A stretch of 63,021 bases of DNA from an uncultured Clostridia bacterium (GCA_947623955.1 CANQIP010000008.1:1-63021), one strand, 5' to 3'; positions 19,324-34,789 are shown, numbered from the stretch's first letter. Made by a program: numbers and translations. Notes: generated by a model from the sequence alone, not told the origin.

Positions 19324-19789
19324 ATGACGATTGATGAGTTATACGGTGAGTTTTTCGACGAGCTTGTTTCGTGGTGCGCGGGTATGTGCGGCGACGAAAC
19401 GACGGCGGAGGACATGGTTCAGGAGGCATTTGCGCGCGCACTGACCAAATCCGAAACACTTGAAAAACTCCATCCCCATGCAGTCACGCGCGTGGCTCTA
19501 TACCACAATCAAAAACATGTACCTCGACCGTGTGCGTCATTCCGCTTTCGAGAGCGTTTCTGATGACTTGCCCGACACCGCCGCCGACGGTGACGATTAC
19601 GCCGATGCGGAAACGGACGAACTTATAAACACACTCCCGTACCCCAACGGGTTAATGTTCCGTATGCGGTACTTGGAGGGTTACAACTCGAAGGAAATCG
19701 GCGAAATGTTTAATATACCGTCCGGCACGGTGCGGTCAAGGCTAAGTGAAACGCGAAGGAAACTGCGTAAAATGCTGAAGGAGGAATAA
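19324..19789 (+). pseudogene. ECF-type RNA polymerase sigma factor, interrupted by a +1 frameshift
   Basis: The first part starts at ATG 19324 and reads region 2 (MTIDELYGEFFDELVSWCAG, then EDMVQEAFARALTKSETLEK). At the CCCC run 19474-19477 the reading continues one base later: MQSRAWLYTTIKNMYLDRVR, then region 4 with MRYLEGYNSKEIGEMFNIPSG. Removing one C gives an uninterrupted 154-residue ECF sigma factor ending at 19789. This is either a true frameshift mutation, an assembly or homopolymer error, or +1 recoding at CCC-C. No start with a good RBS exists for the second half alone (TTG 19460 is possible). The partner gene begins 2 bp later, so the two are one unit. Confidence 0.82.
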
Positions 19790-19791
19790 TC

Positions 19792-20985
19792 ATGAAAAAG
19801 CAAAAACTGGAAATAAACTGCGCCAAATGCGACGCGAGAAACATCAACGAGGAATTGTACGAGAAGTATGATACAATTGAAATCAACGCGGCGGTAATGC
19901 TTATCGACGACCGCAGCCGCGAGGCACTAAGCCGTCTGGGTGCGGAAATCCACGCGGCGAAAACGTTGTCTGCAAAAGACGATGTGCCGGTGGTAGAAAT
20001 AAATGGTCCACACAAAATAACGGCGGCGGCACTGCCGAAAAAAGGCACGGTGCTTATCGTGAACGGCGGCGTGGAGATTGAAAAGGGCGCGAACAGGGCG
20101 GTTGAAATGTATTCGTACATTGATGTAAACGGCAATCTGGAATGTCCCGAAAGCGTTGTCGGTTCGCTTGCGAACGTGAGAGTAAACGGCTGCATTGGCA
20201 CGTATCCCGACGACTATATAAAGCTCCACTCGAAACTCACGATTGACGATATGTTTATCGCCCGCGCGGCGCGTGACGGCAAATATTACGTCGGCGGCAC
20301 GGTCAGCCTTACTGACAGGTCGGTTGACGTTTCGAGGCTTACACAAAAGAACGTTAAATTCAAAACAAAGCGGTTTATCACGCATGAGGACAGAGTGGAT
20401 GAGTGTCACGCAATGTTCGATTATGACACGGAAATTATTCCTGCACCGTCCGACTGCGCGATCGTGGGCGGCAGTGCAAAGCTGAACGCGGATCTCTTGG
20501 ACGAATACGGAACAAGACTTTTTGTTTTCGGCAATCTTGACGCGCGGGGGAATATCGCGGATGTACTGCCACAGCTCGAAAAACTTGTTGTGACGGGAAA
20601 AATCACCGCTACGCGCAAAAACACCGCCGCGATAAGAAATTTGGGCGCAAAATATAAAAAGCTTGAAATCGTAAGAGAAATGACATTTACAAATGTCGGA
20701 AACGTCCGCGTGACGAATGAAATGCTCCACGCGTCAGACGGCGTTGCCGTGCAGAATTGCGCAGTATTGACGATTGACGAGGACATTAGTACAGAGGACA
20801 TAAAAAATCTGCTCGAAGGCGCGAATGTGGGATATATTGTCGGTTCAAAAGAGCAGACGGCTGCCGCTCAAAGCGTATGTAAAAACGTCGGCTCGGTTAT
20901 GGCGCCGGAGGAATACGAGGAATATAGAAATTCAAAAAAGGACGACAACACTGTCGAAATCGACACGGCGGAATACGTAATGTGA
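19792..20985 (+). CDS. Unrecognised 397-residue protein paired with the ECF sigma factor
   Basis: I do not recognise this family. It opens with a CxxC (INCAKCDARN, residues 8-17), has no signal peptide or clear membrane helix, and then alternates short beta-rich segments with recurring Val/Asn/Gly patterns (VLIVNGGVEIEKGA, YIDVNGNLEC, ANVRVNGCIG, LFVFGNLDARGNI, KLVVTGKITAT), which suggests a beta-solenoid like that of bactofilins or leucine-rich proteins. The C-terminal 30 residues are charged. RBS GGAGGA at 19780-19785, within the end of the sigma gene. Adjacency suggests that it modulates or is a target of the sigma factor; this is inference only. It does not look like a standard anti-sigma. 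Confidence 0.78.
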   Translation: MKKQKLEINCAKCDARNINEELYEKYDTIEINAAVMLIDDRSREALSRLGAEIHAAKTLSAKDDVPVVEINGPHKITAAALPKKGTVLIVNGGVEIEKGANRAVEMYSYIDVNGNLECPESVVGSLANVRVNGCIGTYPDDYIKLHSKLTIDDMFIARAARDGKYYVGGTVSLTDRSVDVSRLTQKNVKFKTKRFITHEDRVDECHAMFDYDTEIIPAPSDCAIVGGSAKLNADLLDEYGTRLFVFGNLDARGNIADVLPQLEKLVVTGKITATRKNTAAIRNLGAKYKKLEIVREMTFTNVGNVRVTNEMLHASDGVAVQNCAVLTIDEDISTEDIKNLLEGANVGYIVGSKEQTAAAQSVCKNVGSVMAPEEYEEYRNSKKDDNTVEIDTAEYVM

Positions 20986-21005
20986 AGAAAATCCGAAAAA
21001 TCCCC

Positions 21006-21035
21006 TTGACAAAACGGCTCCGTCGTGTGTATAAT
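21006..21035 (+). promoter_or_regulatory. Promoter of the thrS operon
   Basis: TTGACA at 21006-21011, 18-bp spacer, TATAAT at 21030-21035. It starts the T-box leader. Confidence 0.85.
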
Positions 21036-21044
21036 ACAATAAAG

Positions 21045-21276
21045 CGATGAAAAAGACAGTAATCCGTGGCAAAAACCACAAGAGAGAGAACCTCGCGGCT
21101 GGAAGGGTTCTTTGGCGGGTCATGGGCGAACACCACTTTGGAGCAGTACAGCGAACTGTACCGTATGTCTGCGATAAAGACCTAACCGAGTGACAGCCCG
21201 AAAGGGTTGTAATTAGGGTGGAACCGTGTAATTTTTTGCACCCCTAAGGCTATAATAGCTTTAGGGGTCTTTTTAT
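21045..21276 (+). ncRNA. T-box leader, threonyl specific
   Basis: Contains the AGAGAG bulge sequence of stem I (about 21080), a GAACACCACTTTGGAGC specifier-loop signature in which ACC (Thr) at 21132-21134 is the likely specifier codon, and the T-box AGGGTGGAACCGTG at 21215-21228. It ends in a terminator hairpin (ACCCCTAA...TTAGGGGT, then TCTTTTT, 21240-21276). Uncharged tRNA-Thr should favour the antiterminator and raise thrS expression. Confidence 0.95.
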
Positions 21277-21296
21277 TCAAGAAAGGATGTATAAAC

Positions 21297-23045
21297 ATGG
21301 AACTTAACGAACTTCAAACACTTCGCCACAGCGCGTCGCACGTGCTTGCGCAGGCGGTGAAAAGGCTTTTCCCCGACACAAAGCTTGCGATAGGCCCTGC
21401 TATCGACACAGGCTTTTACTATGACTTCGACACGGAACACGCGTTTACTCCGGAGGATTTGGAAAATCTCGAAAAGGAAATGAAGAAAATCGCGAAGGAG
21501 AACCTTAAAATCGAGCGATTTGAACTCCCCAGAGCCGAGGCGCTGGAGCTTATGAAGGACGAGCCATACAAGGTCGAACTTATAAACGATTTGCCCGAGG
21601 ACGCGACAATATCGTTCTACAAGCAGGGCGATTTTACCGACCTTTGCGCGGGCCCGCACGTAAACTACACGTCGAAGGTAAAAGCGTTCAAGCTTTTGAG
21701 CGCGACAGGCGCGTACTGGCGCGGCGACGAACACAATAAAATGCTGCAGCGTATTTATGGCACGGCGTTTACGAACAAGGCTGACCTTGAGGCGCATTTG
21801 GAGCAGCTTGAAGAGGCGAAGAAACGCGACCATAATAAGCTTGGACGCGACCTTGAACTGTTTACGACAGTTGACTATATCGGTCAGGGCTTGCCGATAA
21901 TGCTCCCAAAGGGTGCGAGGATAATCCAAACGCTCCAGCGCTGGGTTGAGGACGAAGAACAAAAGCGCGGCTGGCAGCTTACGAAAACGCCGTTTATGGC
22001 AAAGAGCGACCTTTACAAAATCTCCGGTCACTGGGATCACTATCAGGACGGTATGTTTGTTCTGGGCGACCCCGAAAAGGACAAGGAGGTTTACGCGCTG
22101 CGCCCGATGACATGTCCGTTCCAGTACCAGGCGTTCTTGAACCGCGGACGCTCGTACCGCGATTTGCCGATGCGACTTAATGAGACGTCCACGCTTTTCC
22201 GTAACGAGGCGTCTGGCGAAATGCACGGTCTTATCCGCGTAAGACAGTTTACGATTTCCGAAGGACACCTTATGTGTACGCCGGAGCAGCTTGCGGGCGA
22301 GTTTAAACATTGTCTCGAACTTGCGAACTATATGCTCGACGTTCTCGGACTTAAAGAGGATATAAGCTACCGTTTCTCGCAGTGGGATCCCGACGACAGA
22401 GAAAAGTATATCGGCACAAAGGAGCAGTGGGACGAGGCGCAGGGCGTCATGAAGGATATACTCGACGAGATCGGTCTTGACTACAAGATAGGCATTGGCG
22501 AGGCGGCGTTCTACGGTCCTAAACTTGACCTTCAGATTAAAAATGTTCACGGCAAGGAGGACACGCTCATAACAATCCAAATCGACCAGATGCTCGCCGA
22601 AAAATTCGGTATGGAGTACACCGACAAGGACGGCACAAAAAAGAACCCGTACATCATTCACAGGACGAGTATCGGCTGCTATGAAAGAACGCTCGCGCTC
22701 CTTATCGAAAAGTACGCCGGCGCGTTCCCGACGTGGCTTGCGCCCGTGCAGGTGAAGATTTTGCCGATAGCGGACAGACATCTCGATTACGCTTACGAGG
22801 TCAAAAAGAAGTTTGAGGAAAGCAATATCCGGCGCGTGGAGATTGACGACAGGAGTGAAAAACTCGGCTATAAGCTACGTGAGGCGCAGCTTGAAAAAGT
22901 GCCGTATATGCTCGTTGTAGGCGACAAGGACGCCCAAGCGGGTACGGTATCTGTGCGCTCCAGAAAAGAAGGCGACAAGGGCGCTATGGAAATCAGCGAA
23001 TTTATAGCGCAGATTAAGGAAGAGATTGACAATAAGGTGAGATAA
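21297..23045 (+). CDS. thrS: Threonine-tRNA ligase lacking the N-terminal TGS domain
   Basis: Charges tRNA-Thr. 582 residues, roughly 55-60 shorter than full-length bacterial ThrS. The protein begins directly at the editing domain (LRHSASHVLAQAVKRLFPDT, with HxxxH at 11-15); the usual TGS domain is missing. The class II catalytic core has GPHVNYTSKVKAFKLL, NETSTLFRNEASGEMHGLIR (motif 2) and IHRTSIGCYERTLALL (motif 3). The anticodon-binding domain is the last 95 residues. The start is fixed by AAAGGATG at 21282-21289 and by the T-box terminator just upstream, so no room exists for a TGS domain. Confidence 0.96.
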   Translation: MELNELQTLRHSASHVLAQAVKRLFPDTKLAIGPAIDTGFYYDFDTEHAFTPEDLENLEKEMKKIAKENLKIERFELPRAEALELMKDEPYKVELINDLPEDATISFYKQGDFTDLCAGPHVNYTSKVKAFKLLSATGAYWRGDEHNKMLQRIYGTAFTNKADLEAHLEQLEEAKKRDHNKLGRDLELFTTVDYIGQGLPIMLPKGARIIQTLQRWVEDEEQKRGWQLTKTPFMAKSDLYKISGHWDHYQDGMFVLGDPEKDKEVYALRPMTCPFQYQAFLNRGRSYRDLPMRLNETSTLFRNEASGEMHGLIRVRQFTISEGHLMCTPEQLAGEFKHCLELANYMLDVLGLKEDISYRFSQWDPDDREKYIGTKEQWDEAQGVMKDILDEIGLDYKIGIGEAAFYGPKLDLQIKNVHGKEDTLITIQIDQMLAEKFGMEYTDKDGTKKNPYIIHRTSIGCYERTLALLIEKYAGAFPTWLAPVQVKILPIADRHLDYAYEVKKKFEESNIRRVEIDDRSEKLGYKLREAQLEKVPYMLVVGDKDAQAGTVSVRSRKEGDKGAMEISEFIAQIKEEIDNKVR

Positions 23046-23106
23046 GTAACCGTTCACCCCTTGTCGGCATAATATAACTTATGCGGCAAGGGGAGGGGTG
23101 GTTGTT

Positions 23107-23748
23107 ATGAGACTCGGTATATCGCGTTCGTCAAGGCGAGGAACAAGGCACGGCGGCAGGCTCGGTCTTATATTGTTTGCGGCTATGGTTTTCGTGGGCA
23201 TAACAATAACCGTTCTCATACGCCTTCAGCCGGTCGTTATCGACTACGCTGAAAAGTACGCGTCATCCGTCGCCGACAGCGTTGTCAACAAGGCGATACA
23301 AGAGGTTTACTCGGACGGTAACTATTCCTGCACCACCGAAATAAGCGGTAAAAACGTTAAAACCGTCGAAACCGACACGGCGAAAATAAACCGCCTTAAA
23401 TCCGCGTTAAATCAGGCGTTACACGACGGCATGAGCGAGTGTGAGACGGTGTATATACCGCTCGGCAGTGCGCTTAACTGGTATTTTTTGTCGGGTATGG
23501 GACCGAAGATACCGATAAGAATATGCCCCATCGGCGTTATAAATATGGATTTACGCGACGATTTCTCGTCGGAGGGCATAAATCAGGTGTACCATAAAAT
23601 TTACCTTGACGTGACGCTTGAAATGTCGTATATAGGTCTTATGTCCTCGCGCTCGCAGACGGTACGCACAACGGCGCTTGTGAGCGAGACGGTGATTGTC
23701 GGCGACACGCCGGAGTATTACGGCACGGGAGAAATTGCCGTAGAATAA
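23107..23748 (+). CDS. yunB: Sporulation protein YunB
   Basis: 213 residues. Arg-rich N-terminus, one membrane helix (about 19-40, LILFAAMVFVGITITVLI), then an extracytoplasmic domain with LQPVVIDYAEKYASSVADSV, a GSALNWYFLSGMGPKIPI-type segment and the conserved QVYHKIYLDVTLEMSYIGL. YunB is a mother-cell (sigma-E) spore protein in Bacillus needed for proper spore formation; its mechanism is not settled. GTG 23098 is in frame but ATG 23107 has better spacing from AGGGG at 23094. It lies between thrS and ligA. Confidence 0.88.
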   Translation: MRLGISRSSRRGTRHGGRLGLILFAAMVFVGITITVLIRLQPVVIDYAEKYASSVADSVVNKAIQEVYSDGNYSCTTEISGKNVKTVETDTAKINRLKSALNQALHDGMSECETVYIPLGSALNWYFLSGMGPKIPIRICPIGVINMDLRDDFSSEGINQVYHKIYLDVTLEMSYIGLMSSRSQTVRTTALVSETVIVGDTPEYYGTGEIAVE

Positions 23749-26908
<3,160 letters not shown>

Positions 26909-26909
<1 letters not shown>

Positions 26910-26935
26910 GTTTACATAATAATATTATGTAAACC
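26909..26935. promoter_or_regulatory. Perfect 27-bp palindrome between the M20 and DUF6873 genes
   Basis: Arms GGTTTACATAATA (26909-26921) and TATTATGTAAACC (26923-26935) are perfect inverted repeats around one A. No T run follows, so it is a poor terminator. It lies 23 bp upstream of the next start codon, where an operator for a dimeric repressor would sit. Confidence 0.65.
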
Positions 26936-26958
26936 AAATTAACATTATATGGAAAAAT

Positions 26959-27672
26959 ATGGATAGAATTATAATAGTTGACTGCAGAGCAGACAACGAA
27001 ACAATAAAAGAATTACAAAAAACAGGTTCTACGGTTATTACGACGGTAAAACTTGACTGTCTGTACGACGCTGTCGCGTCGCACGCGGATATGCAGATAC
27101 ATTATCTCGGCGATGACCGTTTTGTTTGCGCGCCCGAAACGTACTCGCATTACAAAAAACTGCTGCCGCACGGTTTTACGCTTATAAAAGGCAGCGCACG
27201 TTTAAGCTCGAAATATCCCGATGATATTGCATACAACGCCGCGGCACTCAAAGACTGTGTGATTTGTAAATCGCGCTGTACGGCTACAGAAATTCTCGAA
27301 ACGTATGGAAGTAAGGGTACGGACATTCTGAACGCCGCACAGGGGTATACAAAATGCAGTACGTGCGTCGTAAACGGTCACGCAATCATAACTGCTGACA
27401 GCAGTATAGCGAGCGCAGCGGAAAAGCACAATGTAGACGTGCTTGGAATACGCGAGGGTCATATAGAACTTAGAGGAATGAACTACGGATTTATAGGCGG
27501 CGCGTCGGGATTGATTGAGAGGAATGTGCTGGCGTTTAACGGCGAGCTGTCGACGCATTCGGACGGAGATAATATAAGAAGTTTCTGCAAAAACCACGGC
27601 ACGGAGGTCGTAGAACTGAAAAAAGGTATACTGACGGATATAGGCTCGATTATAACCAATATAGATTTATAA
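26959..27672 (+). CDS. DUF6873-type (GME-fold) protein
   Basis: 237 residues, cytosolic. The pattern CKSRCTATEILETYG, GYTKCSTCVVNGHAIITADSSIASAA, LGIREGHIELRGMNYGFIGGASGLI matches my memory of clostridial proteins labelled DUF6873/GME fold, a branch of the guanidine-modifying (arginine deiminase-like) superfamily. In such enzymes a late Cys is the nucleophile and a GGxxH motif supplies the base; here GGAS replaces GGxxH, so it may lack that chemistry. The role is unknown. It may be a separate transcription unit because a palindrome lies just upstream. No good Shine-Dalgarno is visible (ATGGAAAA at 26949). Confidence 0.62.
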   Translation: MDRIIIVDCRADNETIKELQKTGSTVITTVKLDCLYDAVASHADMQIHYLGDDRFVCAPETYSHYKKLLPHGFTLIKGSARLSSKYPDDIAYNAAALKDCVICKSRCTATEILETYGSKGTDILNAAQGYTKCSTCVVNGHAIITADSSIASAAEKHNVDVLGIREGHIELRGMNYGFIGGASGLIERNVLAFNGELSTHSDGDNIRSFCKNHGTEVVELKKGILTDIGSIITNIDL

Positions 27673-27762
27673 CGTACAAACCCTTAAAAACACACTTCCA
27701 AGTAAAATAAAGAGTGATTTATCCGACTTGGATTTATACTTAATTATATCCCCTATAAAAAT

Positions 27763-27797
27763 AAAACCGACACTCCTTAAAGAAGTATCGGTTTTTG
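27763..27797. terminator. Bidirectional terminator between convergent genes
   Basis: AAAACCGA (27763-27770) pairs with TCGGTTTT (27788-27795), with additional interior pairs; T-rich on the plus side and, read in reverse, also followed by TTTTATTTTT. It serves the GME-fold gene and the DUF5107 gene. Confidence 0.8.
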
Positions 27798-27811
27798 TGT
27801 TATGTCAATTT

Positions 27812-31015
<3,204 letters not shown>

Positions 31016-31141
31016 TTCCCTGACCTCCGTAAATTATATTTATTAAGATAATTATACACCTTAAAACGCGGTGGGTCATTAAGAATAATTGCTAAAAAAT
31101 ATAAAATTATTGCTTATGGGCGTGGCATAGGCGGAACGGAC

Positions 31142-33247
31142 TTACAAATTTTCCTCAAATATAAAATCAATCTGCCTTGAAAGAACGTCACTTCTCACAA
31201 GCGTTACCCTCGCACTGTCGCCGACGCGGTACTTGCGCCCCGTGCGGCTGCCTTTCGCTGTTCCCGACTGCTCGTCATACAAATAAAAGTCGCCCCTCAT
31301 GCTGTCATACCTTACAAGCCCTTCGACAGTGTTTTCAAGTTCAACAAATATACCGAAACCGGTCACGCCCGACACAACCGCGTCGAAACTTTTTCCCACG
31401 AACCTGCGCATATACGCGGCTTTCATCAAATCGTCCGCGTCACGCTCAACGTTCTCGGCAGTCATCTCCGTTTCGCTCGAATGCAAAGCGGTTTCGCCCA
31501 TGCCGTGCGCGGATATACGTCTGCCTTCCGCAAGACCTGTCAGCATACGGTGCGCGACAAGGTCGGGATAGCGGCGTATCGGCGATGTGAAATGACAGTA
31601 GTATTTGGCTGCCAATCCGAAGTGACCGAGATTATCGGGAGAGTATCTCGCTTTCATCATCGAGCGCAGCATTTCGCCAGACACGGTTCTTTCACCCGCG
31701 CTGTCCTTCACCTCGTCAAGCACGCGCTGAAATTCTTTCGGGCTTACCGCTTTATCTCCCGAATTTATATCAATCTGTAAGCCGTATTTCAATATAAGCT
31801 TGTTAAAATCACGTATTTTATCGACAGACGGCGGCTCGTGTATGCGGTATATGAACGGTATGCCCGCTTTTTGAGCCGTTTCGGCAACCGTTTCATTTGC
31901 CGCGAGCATAAATTCCTCTATCATTCTGTTCGACACGCCTCGCTCGGCTGCCGTTATATCCTCCACCTCACCGTCGGCGTTCATTATAATATGACATTCG
32001 GGAAAATCAAAGTCAATCGCTCCGCGCCGCATACGTTTATTTCGTAATATTTCCGCCAAACGCTCCATATCGCGCAGAATCGGCAGCATATAGCCGTACC
32101 TTGCGTTAAGCGCAGCGTCCGAGCCTTCAAGGAGCGCGTTGACGTTATTATATGTCATACGCTCTTTGGAACGTATAACCGTTTTCACGAGACGGCTGTT
32201 TACAATGTTTCCTCTCCCGTCGATTTCCATTGAACAGGTAAAAGCGAGCCTGTCCTCGTTTGGACGCAGCGAGCATATACCGTTTGACAGTTTTTCGGGC
32301 AGCATCGGTATCACCCTGTCCGGCAGATACACGCTCGTACCGCGCTCATACGCCTCTTTGTCAACGGCGCCACCTTCCCTGACGTAATGCGAAACGTCGG
32401 CTATATGCACATTCAGAAGATAATTGCCGTTTTTAAGACGTTCCAGAGACACGGCGTCGTCAAAATCCTTCGCGTCGTCGCCGTCTATCGTAAATATCAG
32501 TTCCGACCGTCTGTCTTCCCTGCCCTTTATTTCCTCATCTGTAACGGTTTCACTCATGCGTGCGGTCTCGGCAAGCGTTTCCGCGTCAAATTCACGTTTA
32601 ATACCGCTGCATATGATTATCCCGTCCATAATACCCTTGACGGAGTTCTCATCTCCGAGAATTTCGCTTACCGAGGCATATATTCTTCCTGTCGCGGTAT
32701 AATCAAGCTCAGACACCGTTACCCTATCCCCTATCGACGCTCCGAGACTGTCCTCGGGCGCAATATATATTTTGGAATATATTCGCTTGCTGTCGGGGCG
32801 CAGGCAAAGAAAACCGTCTTTTTCACGGTATATAACGCCGACGATGGTCTTGTTTGCGCGTTCGAGAACGCGTATTATTCTGCCTTCCTTTCTGCCGCGT
32901 GCGGATATGCCGGTTATTTTGAACATAACCCTGTCTCCGCTGAGCGCGTTTGCCATATCCGCGCCGGGTATGAACACGTCGCCGTCCTCGCACAAAACAA
33001 ACCCGAACCGTCCCGTGGGATTACATACGAGCGTTCCTGCCGCGCAGCCTTCGGTACTTATCGGCGCGTACCGCCCGCGCTTGCTTTTCGTTATCCTTCC
33101 CTCGCTTATCAATACGGAAAGAATATTGTTAAGCTTATCCGTATCGTCCTTCGGCACGTCGAGAACAGCCGCAAGTTCGCCGAATTTAAGAGGCACATAC
33201 CCTTCGGAATTTATATATGACGCTACTTTTTCTTTTCTGTTCATCAT
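31142..33247 (-). CDS. rnr: Ribonuclease R
   Basis: Processive 3'-5' exoribonuclease of the RNB family that can unwind structured RNA. 701 residues (or 700 from the second of two adjacent ATGs, which has better spacing from GGGGG). An N-terminal winged helix (about 1-60) precedes cold-shock domains (CNPTGRFGFVLCEDGDVFIPGADM). The RNB catalytic core has TIDGDDAKDFDDAVSLE near 240 with the four Asp residues, HIADVSHYV, and PNLGHFGLA-type FGLAAKYYCHFTSPIRRYPD near 552. The C-terminal S1 domain is at about 620-700. smpB/ssrA and secG, its usual neighbours, are not here. Confidence 0.96.
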   Translation of the reverse strand: MMNRKEKVASYINSEGYVPLKFGELAAVLDVPKDDTDKLNNILSVLISEGRITKSKRGRYAPISTEGCAAGTLVCNPTGRFGFVLCEDGDVFIPGADMANALSGDRVMFKITGISARGRKEGRIIRVLERANKTIVGVIYREKDGFLCLRPDSKRIYSKIYIAPEDSLGASIGDRVTVSELDYTATGRIYASVSEILGDENSVKGIMDGIIICSGIKREFDAETLAETARMSETVTDEEIKGREDRRSELIFTIDGDDAKDFDDAVSLERLKNGNYLLNVHIADVSHYVREGGAVDKEAYERGTSVYLPDRVIPMLPEKLSNGICSLRPNEDRLAFTCSMEIDGRGNIVNSRLVKTVIRSKERMTYNNVNALLEGSDAALNARYGYMLPILRDMERLAEILRNKRMRRGAIDFDFPECHIIMNADGEVEDITAAERGVSNRMIEEFMLAANETVAETAQKAGIPFIYRIHEPPSVDKIRDFNKLILKYGLQIDINSGDKAVSPKEFQRVLDEVKDSAGERTVSGEMLRSMMKARYSPDNLGHFGLAAKYYCHFTSPIRRYPDLVAHRMLTGLAEGRRISAHGMGETALHSSETEMTAENVERDADDLMKAAYMRRFVGKSFDAVVSGVTGFGIFVELENTVEGLVRYDSMRGDFYLYDEQSGTAKGSRTGRKYRVGDSARVTLVRSDVLSRQIDFIFEENL

Positions 33248-33271
33248 TATCCCCCGTTTTCTTACTTTTCT

Positions 33272-33299
33272 ATTTTACAATAAATTCTGAATATGTCAA
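33272..33299 (-). promoter_or_regulatory. Promoter of rnr
   Basis: On the minus strand TTGACA (33299-33294), 16-bp spacer, TAAAAT (33277-33272), 25 bp upstream of the gene. Confidence 0.7.
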
Positions 33300-33366
33300 T
33301 ACATATTTTAGTGCAGAATGTATTATATTGTAACATTTTTGTCACACTATAGTAACATAATTACTA

Positions 33367-33395
33367 TTGACGAAATATGCGGTTAGTTGTATAAT
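33367..33395 (+). promoter_or_regulatory. Promoter of secDF
   Basis: TTGACG at 33367-33372, 17-bp spacer, TATAAT at 33390-33395. Confidence 0.8.
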
Positions 33396-33445
33396 AACCT
33401 CGTGCGATTTTTTAAATACGCTTTATTTTTAGCGAAAAGAAAGGA

Positions 33446-34789
33446 ATGAAAACGCAAATGAAAAATAAGAGCATAGCAACTCTTACCATTGTCGTGCTTG
33501 CTGCCATTCTTCTCAACTACGTTGCATTTTTCGGAATTAACGTAGGCAACTTTGAATACGGCGGTATGTTCGGCAATAACGGCATCAAGAAAGGTATAGA
33601 CCTTGCCGGCGGTTCGGTTATAACCTTCCAGGCTGTCGAAAAAGATGCCAACGGCAACAAAATCGGAGATATTGTTCCGTCAACCGAGGATATGACGTCC
33701 TTGAAGGGAATTTTCGACTTACGTATGCAGGCTGAGGGCTACACCGAGGCGCGTATATCAAGCAGCGACGACGGTAAAATCACCGTTGAAATTCCCGAAA
33801 TGCAGGACACGGACGCGGCGGCTGAACTTCTCGGCACTACCGCAAAGCTCACGTTTAACGACGCGGACGGCAACGTAATTCTCGACGCTGGTACAGACCT
33901 TAAGAGCGCGTCGTACGAGTTCGGCGCGACCGAGCAGGGTACGGCTGCAACGCATCACGTAAAGGTTGAGTTTAACCCCGACGCGAGACAGAAGTTCGCG
34001 GACGCAACAAGAGCCGCGGCAGCACGCGTAAGCGAAGGCAAGAATTACATCGCGATAGTCAAGGACGGCGAGATCGTTTCTCAGCCGAGCGTATCGAAGG
34101 AAATCAACGAATCCTCATGCGTAATCACAGGTCAGTTTACGGCTGACTCGGCAAGACAGCTTGCGAACCAAATTCAGTCGGGAAGTCTTCCGGTTGACCT
34201 CGAAATCGCGGGCGCGAACAAGGTAGGCGCGGAGCTCGGTCCGGACGCACTCAAAAACAGCATTATCGCTGCGGCAATCGGTCTTTTGCTTATCATGATA
34301 TTCATGGTTGCAATGTACAGACTGCCCGGTCTTATCGCCGATATATCACTTCTTATATATATCGGACTTATGGGACTTATTATGGGTCTGTTCCACTTCA
34401 ACCTCTCCCTCTCGGGTATCGCGGGTATCGTCCTTTCGATAGGTATGGCGGTCGACGCGGACTGTATCATATTTGAGAGAGTAAAGGAAGAAATGAGGCT
34501 CGGCAAGACAATAAGAGCATCCGTTATGTCGGGCTTTGACAAGGCATTCTCGGCTATCTTCGACTCGAACGTAACAACCATTATCACGTGTATCGTTCTT
34601 ATTCTGTCAAAGATAAGCACAATCACCGGCTTTGCATGGACGCTCGGTATCGGCGTAATACTCAGTATGTTTACGGCGATTGTAATTACCAAGTTCCTTA
34701 TGAAACAGCTTTTAGGTATCGGTATTGAGAACAGAAACTTGTTCTGCTCCGCAAAAGCGAAAAAAGGAGGTGCGGAAGTCAATGCTTAA
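33446..34789 (+). CDS. secD: Protein translocase subunit SecD
   Basis: Proton-motive-force-driven subunit that aids Sec export from the outside of the membrane. 447 residues: one N-terminal helix (about 9-29), the large extracytoplasmic P1 domain (GIDLAGGSVITFQA near 48, the signature D1-like motif), then five helices between about 270 and 435 with GIAGIVLSIGMAVDADCIIFERVKEE. ATG 33446 follows AAAGGA with almost no spacing; ATG 33458 is an alternative start four codons later. It ends inside the start of secF (8-bp overlap). Confidence 0.95.
   Translation: MKTQMKNKSIATLTIVVLAAILLNYVAFFGINVGNFEYGGMFGNNGIKKGIDLAGGSVITFQAVEKDANGNKIGDIVPSTEDMTSLKGIFDLRMQAEGYTEARISSSDDGKITVEIPEMQDTDAAAELLGTTAKLTFNDADGNVILDAGTDLKSASYEFGATEQGTAATHHVKVEFNPDARQKFADATRAAAARVSEGKNYIAIVKDGEIVSQPSVSKEINESSCVITGQFTADSARQLANQIQSGSLPVDLEIAGANKVGAELGPDALKNSIIAAAIGLLLIMIFMVAMYRLPGLIADISLLIYIGLMGLIMGLFHFNLSLSGIAGIVLSIGMAVDADCIIFERVKEEMRLGKTIRASVMSGFDKAFSAIFDSNVTTIITCIVLILSKISTITGFAWTLGIGVILSMFTAIVITKFLMKQLLGIGIENRNLFCSAKAKKGGAEVNA

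Noticed and set aside
21273-22781. 502-codon minus-strand frame
   Set aside because: Antisense to thrS; no RBS and Arg/Val/Leu-rich shadow composition.
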